Origin: Bacillus cytotoxicus
GTDB taxonomy: Bacteria; Bacillota; Bacilli; Bacillales; Bacillaceae_G
Length of the DNA stretch: 64,000 bases
Assembly (NCBI RefSeq): GCF_023715645.1
Contig: NZ_JAMBOP010000015.1
Span: forward strand, 1 to 64,000
Direction of reading: 5' to 3'
In this document: in pieces, positions 34,041 to 44,771 of the stretch
Numbering within the stretch: position 1 is the stretch's first letter
Layout: every line of letters begins with the position of its first letter
Translations under genes and position numbers: made by a program
The notes under the pieces: model-generated
What the model was told of the DNA's origin: nothing
The model's database searches: none
What the model saw: the letters and a program-made list of their open reading frames with translations, nothing else

Positions 34041-34150
34041 ATAGCTAAAGTTATCGTATTAAAAGAGCTATTACAAACAATTAACCGATCATTACATCAC
34101 TAAAGAGCCCTTTCTTAAATAGAAAATGACTCTATTAGCTTTGTAAATAT

Positions 34151-34993
34151 TTAGCCGTTTACAATTTCCCCGCCATTTACATGCAGAATTTGCCCTGATA
34201 TGTAAGATGCATCATCGGAGGCCAAAAATACATAAGCAGGTGCCACTTCAAACGGTTGGCCGGCTCGCTTCATTGGAACATGGTCACCAAAAGTAGTAAG
34301 CCATTCTGGAGGTAAGGAAGATGGAATTAATGGCGTCCAAATTGCTCCAGGGGCGACACCATTAACTCGAATTCCTTGCGGTGCCAGTGATGATGACAGC
34401 GAACGTGTAAATGAAACAATGGCTCCTTTAGATGCTGCGTAGTCAATTGCATCTTGATCTCCAGCATAAGCACTAAGGGATGTTGTATTTATTATGGAGC
34501 TCCCTGAATTCATGTACGGTAAAGCAGCTTTCGTTAAAATAAACTGTGAAAAAACATTTGTGTGAAAGGTGCTTGCCCGTTGATTTGAATCTACATCAAG
34601 TAGACTATTCCTTATGTATAGTACACCCGCATTATTCACCAAAATATCAATACGACCAAATTGCTGAATCGTTCGCGTTACAACTTGTTGACAATGCTGC
34701 TCATCCCTAATATCACCTGGAATGCTAATACAACTACGGCCGTATTTTTTGACATATAACTCTGTTTCTTTTGCATCACTATGTTCATTTAGGTATGAGA
34801 TCACAATGTCTGCCCCCTCTTTCGCGAAGGCTACAGCGACAGCTCTTCCAATTCCACTATCTCCACCAGTTATAAGCGCTACCTTATTTATAAGCTTACC
34901 GGCTGGTTTGTAATTGGGGTTATCAAATATAGGTCTGGGGATCATTAATGATTCAATGCCAGGTCTACTTTGTTGTTGAGGCGGGAAACCCAT
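34151..34993 (-). CDS. Short-chain dehydrogenase/reductase, general-stress type
   Basis: A 280-aa NAD(P)-dependent oxidoreductase. An N-terminal extension (Pro/Gln-rich, about 1-35) precedes the Rossmann domain: GGDSGIGRAVA cofactor loop, NNAG, the catalytic Ser (INTTSLSAY) and YAASK motif. The extension and GGDSGIGRA are characteristic of the YhxC/YhxD-like SDRs of Bacillus, several of which are stress-induced. ATG at 34993 follows GAGAGGGG. It is the first intact gene beyond the element. Substrate unknown. Confidence 0.9.
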   Translation of the reverse strand: MGFPPQQQSRPGIESLMIPRPIFDNPNYKPAGKLINKVALITGGDSGIGRAVAVAFAKEGADIVISYLNEHSDAKETELYVKKYGRSCISIPGDIRDEQHCQQVVTRTIQQFGRIDILVNNAGVLYIRNSLLDVDSNQRASTFHTNVFSQFILTKAALPYMNSGSSIINTTSLSAYAGDQDAIDYAASKGAIVSFTRSLSSSLAPQGIRVNGVAPGAIWTPLIPSSLPPEWLTTFGDHVPMKRAGQPFEVAPAYVFLASDDASYISGQILHVNGGEIVNG

Positions 34994-35100
34994 GACATAC
35001 ACCCCTCTCCGCATTTTTCTATAATATATTTTTATATCTAGGAAAATATATCCTTTTCATAGAATTAAGTATGAGGAAGTGAGTGCGTAAATTAGGATTT

Positions 35101-36309
35101 TTAACATTGTAAATGCTTATTTTTTGCATGTAATAAAACAAAAGACAATCCTGCCGAGATACAGATAAGTACTGCACCAAATATATACACCATTCTAACA
35201 CCAAAATATTCAGCTATAATTCCAACTATAAAAATAGAAGCACTCGAAACCGTTGACAATAAAACATTACGAGATGCATATACTTTCGGAAGTAATGACA
35301 CATCTATGTTTGTTTGAAATGCAGTTTGCTGTGCTACATCCCGTATTTGATATGCCGGTCCCATGGCAATACAAAGTATAAGTGATAAGACGGGAATACT
35401 ACTAAGCCCATATAACAAGGTAAGAACGCTAAATAAAAAAGACCCTGCTGCCATACTAATTACAAGATTTTTTTGAATTTTTTTCGCTAGATATATCGTT
35501 ATAACTCCTCCTACAATTGTACCGATATAATAACTAGCGTTAATGTACCCCCACCATTGTTCTCCTTTGTGGAGTATTTCTTTTACATAAACCAATGTAA
35601 TAGCACCAACCCATATTTGACCTGCAATCCCTTCAATTACATCCATTAATGTAACCAATCGCAGAGTTGAATTACTCCAAAGGTGAAGCCACCCTTCCTT
35701 CATAAGTGTCCATTTAGATGCCCCTTGATTTTCTCTTATCTGATTGTACAGAGAGCGAACAGCTATGTATAAACAAATAAGAGAAATCCATAACAGGACA
35801 GCCGTTATTAGTAAAGTAGGAGTATATCCTATTTTTACGACAATAAATCCTGTTAGCGTATAGCCACCGATTTGTACCGCTTGATTAGAAATAGATAACA
35901 AGCTATTGGCTTTTACAAGTTCTTCTTTTGAAACAATTTGAGGAACGATAGAATTCAATAAAGGGCTACCCCATCCTTCTACGCAAGAAATTATCAATAT
36001 GTAAAAGAATAAAATATAAATATGGGAAGTTAAGAATGGGAATCCTAAAAGTAATAAAGTAATAAAAATAGCCTTAGTAATTTGCAAGTTTACAAGTGCT
36101 TTTGACATGGAGATATTTTGTATAATTAGCGGCGCTGATAATCCGGCTATTAAACTTGTAAAAGCTTTTAAAAAAGGAAATAAAGAAGCGAATAATACAG
36201 ATTCCGTTTTCTGATAAATAAAGGTCGTAATAACCATGATATATACGACATCAGCTAACGAGATGGTTGTTTGAGCTATCCAGAATGAATAAAATCTATA
36301 ATTTTCCAT
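35101..36309 (-). CDS. MFS transporter, 12-TM
   Basis: A 402-aa major facilitator with about 12 hydrophobic segments. The N-terminus FWIAQTTISLADVVYIM fits the MFS_3/enterobactin-exporter-like branch found in many Bacillus drug or siderophore exporters. ATG at 36309 or 36315 is possible; a GGAGTTGG RBS precedes them. It is monocistronic on the minus strand. The exported compound is unknown. Confidence 0.85.
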   Translation of the reverse strand: MENYRFYSFWIAQTTISLADVVYIMVITTFIYQKTESVLFASLFPFLKAFTSLIAGLSAPLIIQNISMSKALVNLQITKAIFITLLLLGFPFLTSHIYILFFYILIISCVEGWGSPLLNSIVPQIVSKEELVKANSLLSISNQAVQIGGYTLTGFIVVKIGYTPTLLITAVLLWISLICLYIAVRSLYNQIRENQGASKWTLMKEGWLHLWSNSTLRLVTLMDVIEGIAGQIWVGAITLVYVKEILHKGEQWWGYINASYYIGTIVGGVITIYLAKKIQKNLVISMAAGSFLFSVLTLLYGLSSIPVLSLILCIAMGPAYQIRDVAQQTAFQTNIDVSLLPKVYASRNVLLSTVSSASIFIVGIIAEYFGVRMVYIFGAVLICISAGLSFVLLHAKNKHLQC

Positions 36310-36547
36310 TTCCAACTCCAGATAAGAAGTATAATTTAATTAAAATTATCATAAAATAAATACTATTACAAATAAATAGAATTTAAATGTTTGATACAAA
36401 AAATTCAAAAAATAAAACTGATAACATCTTCTTCAAGCAAACTACTCTTTAACCGAATAAATTGTTGTATATATAATACCATAAAAGGTAAATCATCCCT
36501 CGTTCATTTTATATGTAACACTCTTCACGAATAGAGCCATCTTTAAA

Positions 36548-36651
36548 GAACATAAAAAGCGCTACGTGCAATTATCTTTAGGTTAGGTAAGTGTAACGTT
36601 TGATATTAAAAGGACCACAACATTTTAGACATATCTAAAATGTTGTGGTCC
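36548..36651. repeat. Dispersed repeat with conserved hairpin, copy A
   Basis: About 104 bases that match 46312-46412 in inverse orientation (shared blocks GAACATAAAAAGCGCTA, TTTAGGTTAG, TTAAAAGGACCAC). The end is a perfect 18-base hairpin at 36612-36651 with loop CATA. In the minus direction it is followed by TTTTAATA, so it may also terminate the transcript of the 170-aa gene. Confidence 0.8.
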
Positions 36652-36756
36652 GATTTGTTTTCTATTTTTATTAACGCACCCGTTTGTTTAAGTAAATTTA
36701 TTCACAAACTTTACCCTTTATTTGATTTTTTATCAAAAAGGAGAAACTGCAATGCT

Positions 36757-37269
36757 CTATTTTAAAACTGTCTCGGCTGGGGTAAATGCTTCCCATTGAT
36801 TATATTTCGTTGTTATTGATGAAATAAACCAATACTCTCTAAATGGTTCTATATTCTTTTCCACGGTTATAATCTTCTGCCGACTACCAAAATCTGCATA
36901 TGAGGTCTCTAAATCATATTTAACGGTATACCGCATTCTGGATTCGCTAGGCTTTTCTACTTTGGTAAAACGAAAATTACTAACCCAAGGGCTTGACTGA
37001 CCTGTCACCCAGTGAGTTTGCTCAAATTTTATCCTTGATTCTTTCTGAAGCGAAGGGGACAACATCGCATATTGAACAGCACCGCTTCGATTATTCACGC
37101 CTAATATCCACAATTCAACGACTTGTTTCGGTTCGCCTACGTGCAAACCAGTCATAAAAGACATTAACTGGATTTCTAAAGGATTGAGTTGTTTTGTGGC
37201 TGCTATTGCAGGATTATTATTAAAAAACATTAGTAAAAATAAAAGCATTATAAATCGCAATAAATTCAC
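36757..37269 (-). CDS. Secreted protein of unknown function, 170 aa
   Basis: A signal peptide (hydrophobic residues 4-16, likely cleavage after AIAA near residue 24) precedes a domain that looks NTF2-like (about 30-165). It has a helix rich in SLQKESRIKFEQ and strands such as RMRYTVKYDLETSY. I do not recognise a named family. It is monocistronic, with the copy-A hairpin downstream. RBS AGGTGA lies before ATG 37269. Confidence 0.7.
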   Translation of the reverse strand: MNLLRFIMLLFLLMFFNNNPAIAATKQLNPLEIQLMSFMTGLHVGEPKQVVELWILGVNNRSGAVQYAMLSPSLQKESRIKFEQTHWVTGQSSPWVSNFRFTKVEKPSESRMRYTVKYDLETSYADFGSRQKIITVEKNIEPFREYWFISSITTKYNQWEAFTPAETVLK

Positions 37270-37410
37270 CTCTAAAGTTTATTTTCTTAGAGGTACTATT
37301 CTACCTGTAATTATTATTGATTCGTTATCAAACGATTTGCATGTATAGAGATAATAAAGTTGTTTAATTTATATTATCAAGACCTAAATCAAAAAAAGTC
37401 ATAAAAAATA

Positions 37411-37453
37411 AGGAGTGATACATATTAGTCAATGACTAATATGTATCACTCCT
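37411..37453 (-). terminator. Terminator after GNAT gene
   Basis: A perfect 19-base stem AGGAGTGATACATATTAGT with a 5-base loop, T-rich on both sides. Confidence 0.88.
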
Positions 37454-37504
37454 TTACTTCTTGTTCAACAATCGCGCCCTTTTCTGGAACAATAACATTT
37501 TCTT

Positions 37505-38092
37505 TTAATGATTTTTCATCCATTCTGACTTATTCAATATATAGTGATTATATAGTTCATTTTCTATCGTCTGTTGACTCAGATAAGTAAATCCACATTT
37601 TTCAATTACTTTATTTGATGAAACGTTGTTAATTAAAGCTACTGCGTTAATGACTTCTAAATTTGTATTTGTAAACAAATAGTCAATCAATCCTTTAGAC
37701 GCTTTAGTAGCATAGCCTTTCTTTTGATATTCACTTGAAATGGCATACATAATTTCTCTATTCGGTAAAGGAAGCTCATCTTTTATGCCTGTACAGCACC
37801 AACCAATAAATTCATCCGTTTCCTTAATAAATACCCCTAGTTTTAAAAAATGACCATCTATGTTTGATGTATTTACAACGGCATCAAGAAACGATTTATT
37901 TGCTGGTATTTCGTAATTGGTAACCCAATCAACCCTTTGTTCTTTTGTTGATTTCCAGTCTGGCAAAAAATTAAATATTTCAGGTTGATTTGATATTCTG
38001 TAAATACTATCTGCATCTTCAATTGAGAACTCTTGAAGATAAATATCTCCACAATCTATCCTAAATAATTTTTCTGATGTTTTATGTTTCAT
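37505..38092 (-). CDS. GNAT-family N-acetyltransferase
   Basis: A 195-aa acetyltransferase of the RimJ/RimL-like branch. Conserved SSEYQKKGYATKA is the acetyl-CoA loop, followed by VALINNVSSNKVIEKCGF. The N-terminal half (IEDADSIYRISNQPEIF) fits the same group. Substrate unknown. It lies just before the Tn554-type module but is not evidently part of it. Confidence 0.85.
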   Translation of the reverse strand: MKHKTSEKLFRIDCGDIYLQEFSIEDADSIYRISNQPEIFNFLPDWKSTKEQRVDWVTNYEIPANKSFLDAVVNTSNIDGHFLKLGVFIKETDEFIGWCCTGIKDELPLPNREIMYAISSEYQKKGYATKASKGLIDYLFTNTNLEVINAVALINNVSSNKVIEKCGFTYLSQQTIENELYNHYILNKSEWMKNH

Positions 38093-38252
38093 AACTTTTC
38101 CCCTTGTAATTTTTTTACTTCAACTATTTGAGTAATCTAGTTCTATTAAACCACTCTTTTCCAGCATAACTTACAAATTCAAGATGAACCTTCTAATTTC
38201 CTCTTTTCCTTAACAATCTGGCCCGATTGTTTAATAATAAATTCCTTATAAA

Positions 38253-38642
38253 CTAGAACTTTTTATAAACCTCTGCATAAGCAACTTTTAATTGCTCACG
38301 TAATTTTTTATTTTCTTCTTCTAACTTCTTATTCTTACGTTTAAGCGATTCAATAAGAGCTTCCTTATTGTTATCGTTCATTTTACGTTTTATTTGTTGT
38401 TGAGTTAAGGATTGCGATTGTTGCTGACGTAATGTCTCGATTCGTTCCCTAAGGTCGGAATGGTTGTATAATGTTGCCTTAGCTACACCAGCTTCACTTG
38501 CAACGCTATTAAAATTAATGTTCTCATTAGCTCTTACGAGCCTTTGAATAGCCTCATCGACCTTTATATAGGTCTTCTGTTTTCTTTCTTGGTGAAGCTG
38601 TTTTAAATGCTCTTTACGGTTATAATTAACTATTCGAAACAC
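38253..38642 (-). CDS. tnpC: Tn554-family accessory protein TnpC
   Basis: A 129-aa protein with a predicted HTH (VASEAGVAKATLYNH, about residues 47-61) and a long C-terminal coiled-coil (about 88-125). This is the form of TnpC from Tn554-type transposons, which influences orientation and efficiency of transposition. It overlaps the end of tnpB by 17 bases, as in the known tnpABC order. Confidence 0.82.
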   Translation of the reverse strand: MFRIVNYNRKEHLKQLHQERKQKTYIKVDEAIQRLVRANENINFNSVASEAGVAKATLYNHSDLRERIETLRQQQSQSLTQQQIKRKMNDNNKEALIESLKRKNKKLEEENKKLREQLKVAYAEVYKKF

Positions 38643-40744
38643 CTTGCTTTCTTTTTATCCGATCTAATCTTCCGAAAATAATATTACCTTGTTTTAAAGT
38701 TTGATAAATGTCTTGTAATCTATTAAAGTTCTTCTCATTTTTTTCAGCGATTTCTTCTCGACCATATTGTTTCGCTACTTCAATCATTTTTGATGTAGAT
38801 TGAATATGAATTTCGTATTTTGCAATATCCATTTCTGACAATCCAATGGCTAAGTCCTTACAAGGATTTCCTCCATTACACGTCAAACAAGGTGGTTCTT
38901 CGGCATATGGGCAATTTCCGTTTATTCTAGCACGACATGACCCGTAAGGGTTATCAATAGCTGTTAATTTATGATCTCTCCATAATGTTTCTAAGATACC
39001 TTGTGGGATATTACCACTATCTGTGACATCGTAAACTTCCCCATTTACGTCGAAACTAAATACACCTTGTTTAACGGCTTCTTCAAATGCCTTTCTTTTT
39101 GTATTGTCTAATAATCGGGCATAGCGTAAAGTCATCTCAGGAGAAGCATGTGCTAATAGTTCCTGCACTGTAAAAATATCGGCGCCACCATTTAACATTT
39201 TAACTGCATATGTATGACGAAATTGATGAGGACTAAAGTAAAATAAGTTTCCATTCTCATTCGTAATATTTTGGTCAATTGTGTAGGCATTTAATTTTTC
39301 TTTAACCCATTTTTGACTATAGGGTCTTCCTTTCCTTGAACCACGGTAACGTACAAAAATATAATTATTTGGGTTATTCTCTTTATTACTGTTTAGGATG
39401 GATTTATCAATCAAGGCTACAATTATATTAGCTAAGTCATTGTCAATGGGTATGGAGTGCCCTTTTATATATGTTTTTTCAATATCAGTCACCAATTGGT
39501 ATTTGCCATTTACTTTTACTAAGCAGTCTTGTTTAAGACCTAATATATCCGAAATACGTAGACCAGTTTTAAAAGCAATCCAAACAACTGGCTGAATTTC
39601 TGGTTGAAGTTTGTTTATATTTAAATAATTGCTCCAAAACAACATCTGGTATGTAGTTAACTTGGTCAAATGGTTGCTTCTCTTCACTATGTTTATCAGA
39701 AGGGAATATAAGTGAGTTAATAGATTTAGAAGGTGCGATATTGTAAGCGAACAGCTGAAGATCACTTAAAAATCTATGAATGGTTCTTAATGATTGATTT
39801 ATATACTTAGCAGGATTAGATTTTTTTGAAACTTTTTCACTACGATATTGATTTAGCCATTCTAAATATAATTCAATATGTTTTCGTTCTAATTCACATA
39901 AGTCATTCCATCTTGGTTCCACTGAAAATATAAAATTAAGAAATTTATGAAGAAAACTCATATAGCTTGAAGCTGTTGCCCATGAGAAATGCCCACCCAA
40001 TAACCTTTGTTTAAAATACTTTTTTAATTCCTTTCTCATATGAAAATTGCTAATTAAGGTGAAGTTTATCTTACTTTGTCCACCAGACTCATTGTATTGA
40101 ATAGAGAATTGTTGATTTAAAACTTTTACATCCCAAATATCTTTATCCCATTCGGTTCTGTAATCATAAAAATTGTACAGATATTGGTAAATTATCTTTA
40201 GAAAATTAACTAATCCAGTATTGCATAAATAGGCTTTACTCTTCGAACCTGAACTTATATGTTTTTTAGTTGGAACGTTCCGACTAGCTAGCCAACGATT
40301 CCAAGAAGAGTTAATACTTTCAAAGTCAATATCTAATAAAGAAGAAAGGAAGGGATATTTCTCATTAATGAAATTAGCAAATGTTTTTTGAAACTGAGCT
40401 TGAGTTATAAATAATGTTGATAATGCCCATTCATCTTGAAAAAGTTTTTTATAGAAAACAAATTTCAATTCTAGTCTCACTCGTTCGTTCTTAATATTAA
40501 AATTTATGGATTTTGGAATTTTTTTTAGACCGTTTTTATATTGTTCTTTAAAGTTTTCAATCGTTCCAATAAAACATATATCCCATTGATTATTCACTAA
40601 AAAATAGGGATTTTGCACCTTGTTTGCTGCTATTGATCCGTCCTCTTTGAAGGACTTTTCTGTGTAGGTAGATATTTCTAGTTTTAGCTGTTCATGAAAA
40701 CTTAATTTTTCTATAATTAGTTGCTTAACATTCATTAATTTCAA
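38626..40744 (-). pseudogene. tnpB: Tn554-family transposase B, frameshifted
   Basis: TnpB is a large (>600 aa) tyrosine recombinase. The first frame (40744 to about 39600) gives the N-terminal DNA-binding half and reaches NYIPDVVLEQLFKYK. The frame then changes, and the second frame (from about 39620) continues INKLQPEIQPVVWIAFKTGLRISDILGL with the catalytic HQFRHTYAVKM and the final LRYARL, plus a Cys-rich C-terminus (CRARINGNCPYAEEPPCLTC). A single indel near 39600-39625 explains this. The gene is probably inactive. Confidence 0.8.
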
Positions 40745-41881
40745 AACCTTTCATGATTTCTTATTACTTCAAACGCATGCTGAGCCTTTTCCCAATTCTT
40801 ACGAATTTCTTCATCCGAAGGATGGAGGTACATGTTCATCGTGGTTTGAATTTGGGAATGCCCTAACCGTTCTTGTACTTGTTTAATATCTTTTGTTTGG
40901 TTATAGTACATTGTGGCATGTGTATGCCGAAAAAGGTGAGGGTAAACACTTATACCAGTTTTCGTTCTTAGCCGTTTAAATAAAGCCGATACATCCTGTA
41001 TATTCCATGGCTTGTCCGGTCTTGTCCCCACGAATCTTGACAAAGACAAAATTAGTCTTTAGATCAAATTCATCTAAAACTTCATACAAATAATCATCAT
41101 ACAAGTCCATCAACGACTGAGATACATAGATTTCTCGCTCTCCCGTTTTTAACTTTGCTCCGTTTTCCAATTCTCCTCGGTCTACTAAATTAATTCGATG
41201 TCCGTTCTTATGGTCAAAAATGAAATCCTCCATGAATAGCGAAAGTACTTCTCCAATTCTCAATCCGGTTTCAAACAACACTTGAATTAACAATCTATCT
41301 CGTATGTTAGTGGTCGATTCAATTATTTTCTGCACGTCATCTTTAGTTAACACTTGTATCCTTTTTCTAGGTTCTTTTACTTTTAAAATATTTCTGTTAG
41401 AGGGTCTTCCTTTATTTACATGATATAGAAAGTCCTTATATCTTGTTCTACCCCCTGTAAAAACTTGTTTCATCAATTTTTGAATAATATCGTTTTGAAA
41501 TTCTTCATTTCGAAATAAATATTCATAGAAATTAGTTACAGCTGTAATTGTAAGATTCACTGTCTTTTCGGTTTTCTTTGCTTTCATAGGCTGTAGGGGA
41601 GTAACTTTTACGTTTTCATAAGGATTTCTCAACCATGCTACAAAATCCACCAAATCTTCTAAACTAATATTTTTAAAATCTTTTTTCTTCTCGTGTAAAT
41701 AGACAAAGTATTGCTTTAAGGCATAACAGTATGTCTTCTGTGTATTGCTACTTTTTCCTGTTGTACCCAAATACTTTAGATATTTCATCACAGGAAGAAC
41801 AGGAAAACCTTCACCATCCAATAACATGTATCTTCTACTGTTATCCTCTAAAATTACTTCTTGCACCTTCATTACCTTCAT
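40741..41881 (-). pseudogene. tnpA: Tn554-family transposase A, frameshifted
   Basis: TnpA is a ~360-aa tyrosine recombinase. The first frame (41881 to about 41030) carries the N-terminal domain and FETGLRIGEVLSL. After NFVFVKIRG the frame changes, and the second frame (to 40741) supplies WNIQDVSALFKRL, PHLFRHTHATMYY and LGHSQIQTTMNMY. Both halves are otherwise well kept, so the change is recent or a sequencing error. It overlaps the tnpB start by 4 bases. Confidence 0.82.
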
Positions 41882-42282
41882 CTCCAAGATCAATTCTTTT
41901 TGACGCTCGGTCTAACGACCTCACTACGCCTCCCGCTGTGGGCTACGTCCTCCAACAATAACGATATTTTATTTTTGATAATTATAATAGACATACTATA
42001 CATACTTTTTAATATCCATATAACAAATCAACTATGTACAAAAAAGAGGATATATGCTCATATATTGAACATATTGTCCTCTCATTATTATAGTATAGTT
42101 AAAAAATAATAAAGTTGTTGTAAAAATTCCGGTCATGTTATTCAGCAATTGGGCCAGATTATAGAGTGATTTTATTAATTGTTTCGTTAAGATTGTGAAG
42201 AAGTGTATTTAAGTCAACGTAGCAGTTTAGTTTAATGGAAAGTGTCATAATATTAATAATTTTTAGAAATGTAGGGAGAAAA

Positions 42283-43149
42283 ATGAAGAGTATTAAAAGA
42301 TTAATTCAATTCATCTTAGTAAGTACATCATTCCTAATTCTTAGTGGATGTTATTTCCCTAAAGATCAACTGAATCAACCAATACAAGAATATTTAAAAA
42401 CAAACTATGGAATACAAGGTGAGTTTTCTGTTATTCGGACAGATAATACTTTTAATGGGATTGGCCATCAAACTTATGTAGAAATGAAAAAGCCATATCG
42501 AACTTATCCATTCCTAATGATTGAAAAAGATACTTTGAAAATTTTAGAAGATCATAGTGACGATATCTATTTCGAACAATTCAAGGGCGCATATATTGAG
42601 CAACATCCAGAAGTAGTTCAAGTAATGAAACAGATCATAAAAAAATATGGGTTAGTAAAATATCCTAATAAAGCTGTCCCAGAAGAAAATGGTCCTATTC
42701 GTATATTTCCTTACGACAACATTGGGGTAAATGTAAATAATCATCAAGAGCTACTTGATGATTTTAAAAAGACCCAAAAGATAGATACTACTGAACTTTT
42801 AACTAAATTAATACCAAGTGACTGCCGAAATGAAAATCGTAATGGCAGGTATTTAGGTGTGGTGAATTTTCTATTTAGATTTGACATGAATAAAAATAAA
42901 CATCCTATTCCAAAGGCCAAAGATCTAATTGAGGACTTTCAAAAAAGTGGAGTATTAACAAAAGGAATATACAGTATCGATATGTTTGTAGAGGATACAA
43001 ATCCTGATCACTTTGTGGGATGGGAATATAATAATGTAGCTTTATTTGAAGTAGATGAAAATGGTGAATACACGATAATTGCTACTCCTAAATATGATGA
43101 TTTAGATAGAACTTACTATTATGGTGATTACGCAGCTAAAAAAATATAG
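42283..43149 (+). CDS. Lipoprotein of unknown function, 288 aa
   Basis: A type II signal peptide with lipobox LILSGC (Cys at about residue 22) directs the protein to the outer face of the membrane. The rest resembles DUF1672-like Bacillus/Staphylococcus lipoproteins, but I am not sure of the family. ATG at 42283 is chosen because GGGAGAAA precedes it; the frame upstream to 42235 would bury the signal sequence. It lies between two mobile elements. Confidence 0.7.
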   Translation: MKSIKRLIQFILVSTSFLILSGCYFPKDQLNQPIQEYLKTNYGIQGEFSVIRTDNTFNGIGHQTYVEMKKPYRTYPFLMIEKDTLKILEDHSDDIYFEQFKGAYIEQHPEVVQVMKQIIKKYGLVKYPNKAVPEENGPIRIFPYDNIGVNVNNHQELLDDFKKTQKIDTTELLTKLIPSDCRNENRNGRYLGVVNFLFRFDMNKNKHPIPKAKDLIEDFQKSGVLTKGIYSIDMFVEDTNPDHFVGWEYNNVALFEVDENGEYTIIATPKYDDLDRTYYYGDYAAKKI

Positions 43150-43207
43150 AATAGAATTTTAGGTTGAATTATCCCAAAGTCCAATCGTTTATTTAATTAT
43201 ATAGACG

Positions 43208-44064
43208 CACTAGTGTTGCATAAAAAGAGATTGAAAATTCCGATTTTTAATCTCTTCAATTCAAAACCAAAAAAGGAAACATCCCAATAAAGGTGGACCT
43301 ATCCATTTGGTTTTTATTTACAATTAGACTGTGGTGACATCGGCATTTTGCTTGTTAAGGCACGACCTTTCCTTCAATTTTTCGAATCCAGATATGTGCT
43401 GGTTTCCACAAAGCAGCCCTTAAATAACGGCTAATTTGCAAAATTTTACGTTTACTTTCCGTTTTGAGCTGTGCGAGCACATGCAGACAGTAGACAATGA
43501 GTGCGATGAATATCTGATTATGCACCGCCCATTCGCTTTGACCATAGAATTTTTTGATGTATAAATGTTGTTTGATCCATTTGAAAAACAGTTCAATCGC
43601 CCATCTTGATTTGTACATATCCGAAATTTCTTCAGGCCCTAAATCAAAGCGGTTGGTAAGTAAATGAAGCATATTCCATTTTGAATCGACGACTTTTAGT
43701 AAACGAAAAAAGTTTTCTGCGCGATTTTGCGTCGTACCAATGAGTACCATTTGATCCGATAAAACAGAGGAACCCTCGGGTATTTTAAAATCGTAAATTT
43801 CTCGTATGACCGCATTTTTACGCATCCTAGAAAGGAAAAAGTATCCATCATCTGTCATACGATCGAATCGTTCATAATCTAAATAACCACGATCAAAAAC
43901 GTACATACATTCTTTGTCATCTACGTGTTTGGTCCTTTTTAATGGATTTGGACAGGTTACCACCTAACTCCATCTATTATAAATGACTTTTTCTATGCGC
44001 AAAATAAAATAACTAAAAATTTTGAGTATTTTGAAACTCGGGATATTTTAATGCAACACTAGTG
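43208..44064 (-). mobile_element. IS4-family element, shortened (857 bp)
   Basis: Terminal repeats CACTAGTGTTGCAT (43208-43221) and ATGCAACACTAGTG (44051-44064) are perfect over 14 bases. Full IS4-type copies are about 1.4 kb or more, so roughly the first half of the transposase gene is missing. The end at window position 1-126 belongs to a sibling copy. Confidence 0.85.
43355..43963 (-). pseudogene. IS4-family transposase, N-terminally truncated
   Basis: 202 residues of the C-terminal catalytic part. The second Asp of the DDE triad is in FDRGYLDYERF, and the family YREK signature is exact (YKSRWAIELFFKWIK: Y-x2-R-x3-E-x6-K). The first ~200 residues with the first Asp are absent, so the product cannot be active. 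The frame begins at a GTG inside the junction sequence. Confidence 0.85.
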
Positions 44065-44156
44065 CGTTTACGTTAATTAATTGTTAATGAATGTTAACAA
44101 AATAAAATAAACACCACTCGAAGCATTGAACGGTGTGTTCTATCCAGATATAAAGA

Positions 44157-44771
44157 TTATACTCTTATCCCTTTTATCACCACATCAACAATCGATTTTG
44201 CAAGGTTGTCGTCCAAAGGTGCATGTCCTGTAAGAAGTCGATATATCATAGGCCCATAAATTAAATCAATGATAATTTTAGAGTCTATATCGTTTCGAAT
44301 CTCGTTGCGATCAAATCCCCGCTGCAACATAACTTGCACAGCATTTTGTCGACTGACTAGAAACCGTTCGCGAAATATGGTAGCTATATGAGGATCGTAT
44401 TGACTTTCAGCAATGAGTTGGGTAAACACCTTACCAATAGGACTTTTATAAAACCGCATAACTGAAAGTAACTGTTGTAAAAAATCTTCACGTACAGATC
44501 CAGTATCAGGTATTTTAACCTCTGCTTCCATTTTAAATAGAAAAGCATCTATTGAAACTACATTCTTATTTGGCCACCACTTATAAATAGTTGCTTTGCT
44601 AACCTCAGCACGGACAGAAATCTCATCAACAGTTGTTTTCCGAAGTCCTTCTTCAAACAAAAGTTCGATAGTAGCTTTCAGAATACGCTCACTTACTTTA
44701 TTGCTGCGGGGTCTCCCTCGCTTATGCTCAGAATTTGATTGTTTTACCTCGTAATTAACCAATTTGTTCAT
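44157..44771 (-). CDS. TetR-family transcriptional regulator
   Basis: A 204-aa repressor. The N-terminal HTH spans about residues 25-70 (ILKATIELLFEEGLRKTTVDE, then VSKATIYKWW). The C-terminal ligand-binding part fits the TetR_C_11-like group. It overlaps the 3' end of the SDR gene by 17 bases and is therefore cotranscribed with it, probably repressing both through the 14-bp palindrome at 45668. Confidence 0.9.
   Translation of the reverse strand: MNKLVNYEVKQSNSEHKRGRPRSNKVSERILKATIELLFEEGLRKTTVDEISVRAEVSKATIYKWWPNKNVVSIDAFLFKMEAEVKIPDTGSVREDFLQQLLSVMRFYKSPIGKVFTQLIAESQYDPHIATIFRERFLVSRQNAVQVMLQRGFDRNEIRNDIDSKIIIDLIYGPMIYRLLTGHAPLDDNLAKSIVDVVIKGIRV

Larger units (their letters stand above)
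38250..41950 (-). mobile_element. Tn554-type transposon module (tnpA-tnpB-tnpC), decayed
   Basis: Three genes in the canonical A-B-C order with overlapping ends. Tn554 relatives have no terminal inverted repeats and make no target duplication, so the outer limits given are approximate. The GC-rich stretch at 41900-41955 just before tnpA may be the end. No resistance cargo is obvious. Confidence 0.75.
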
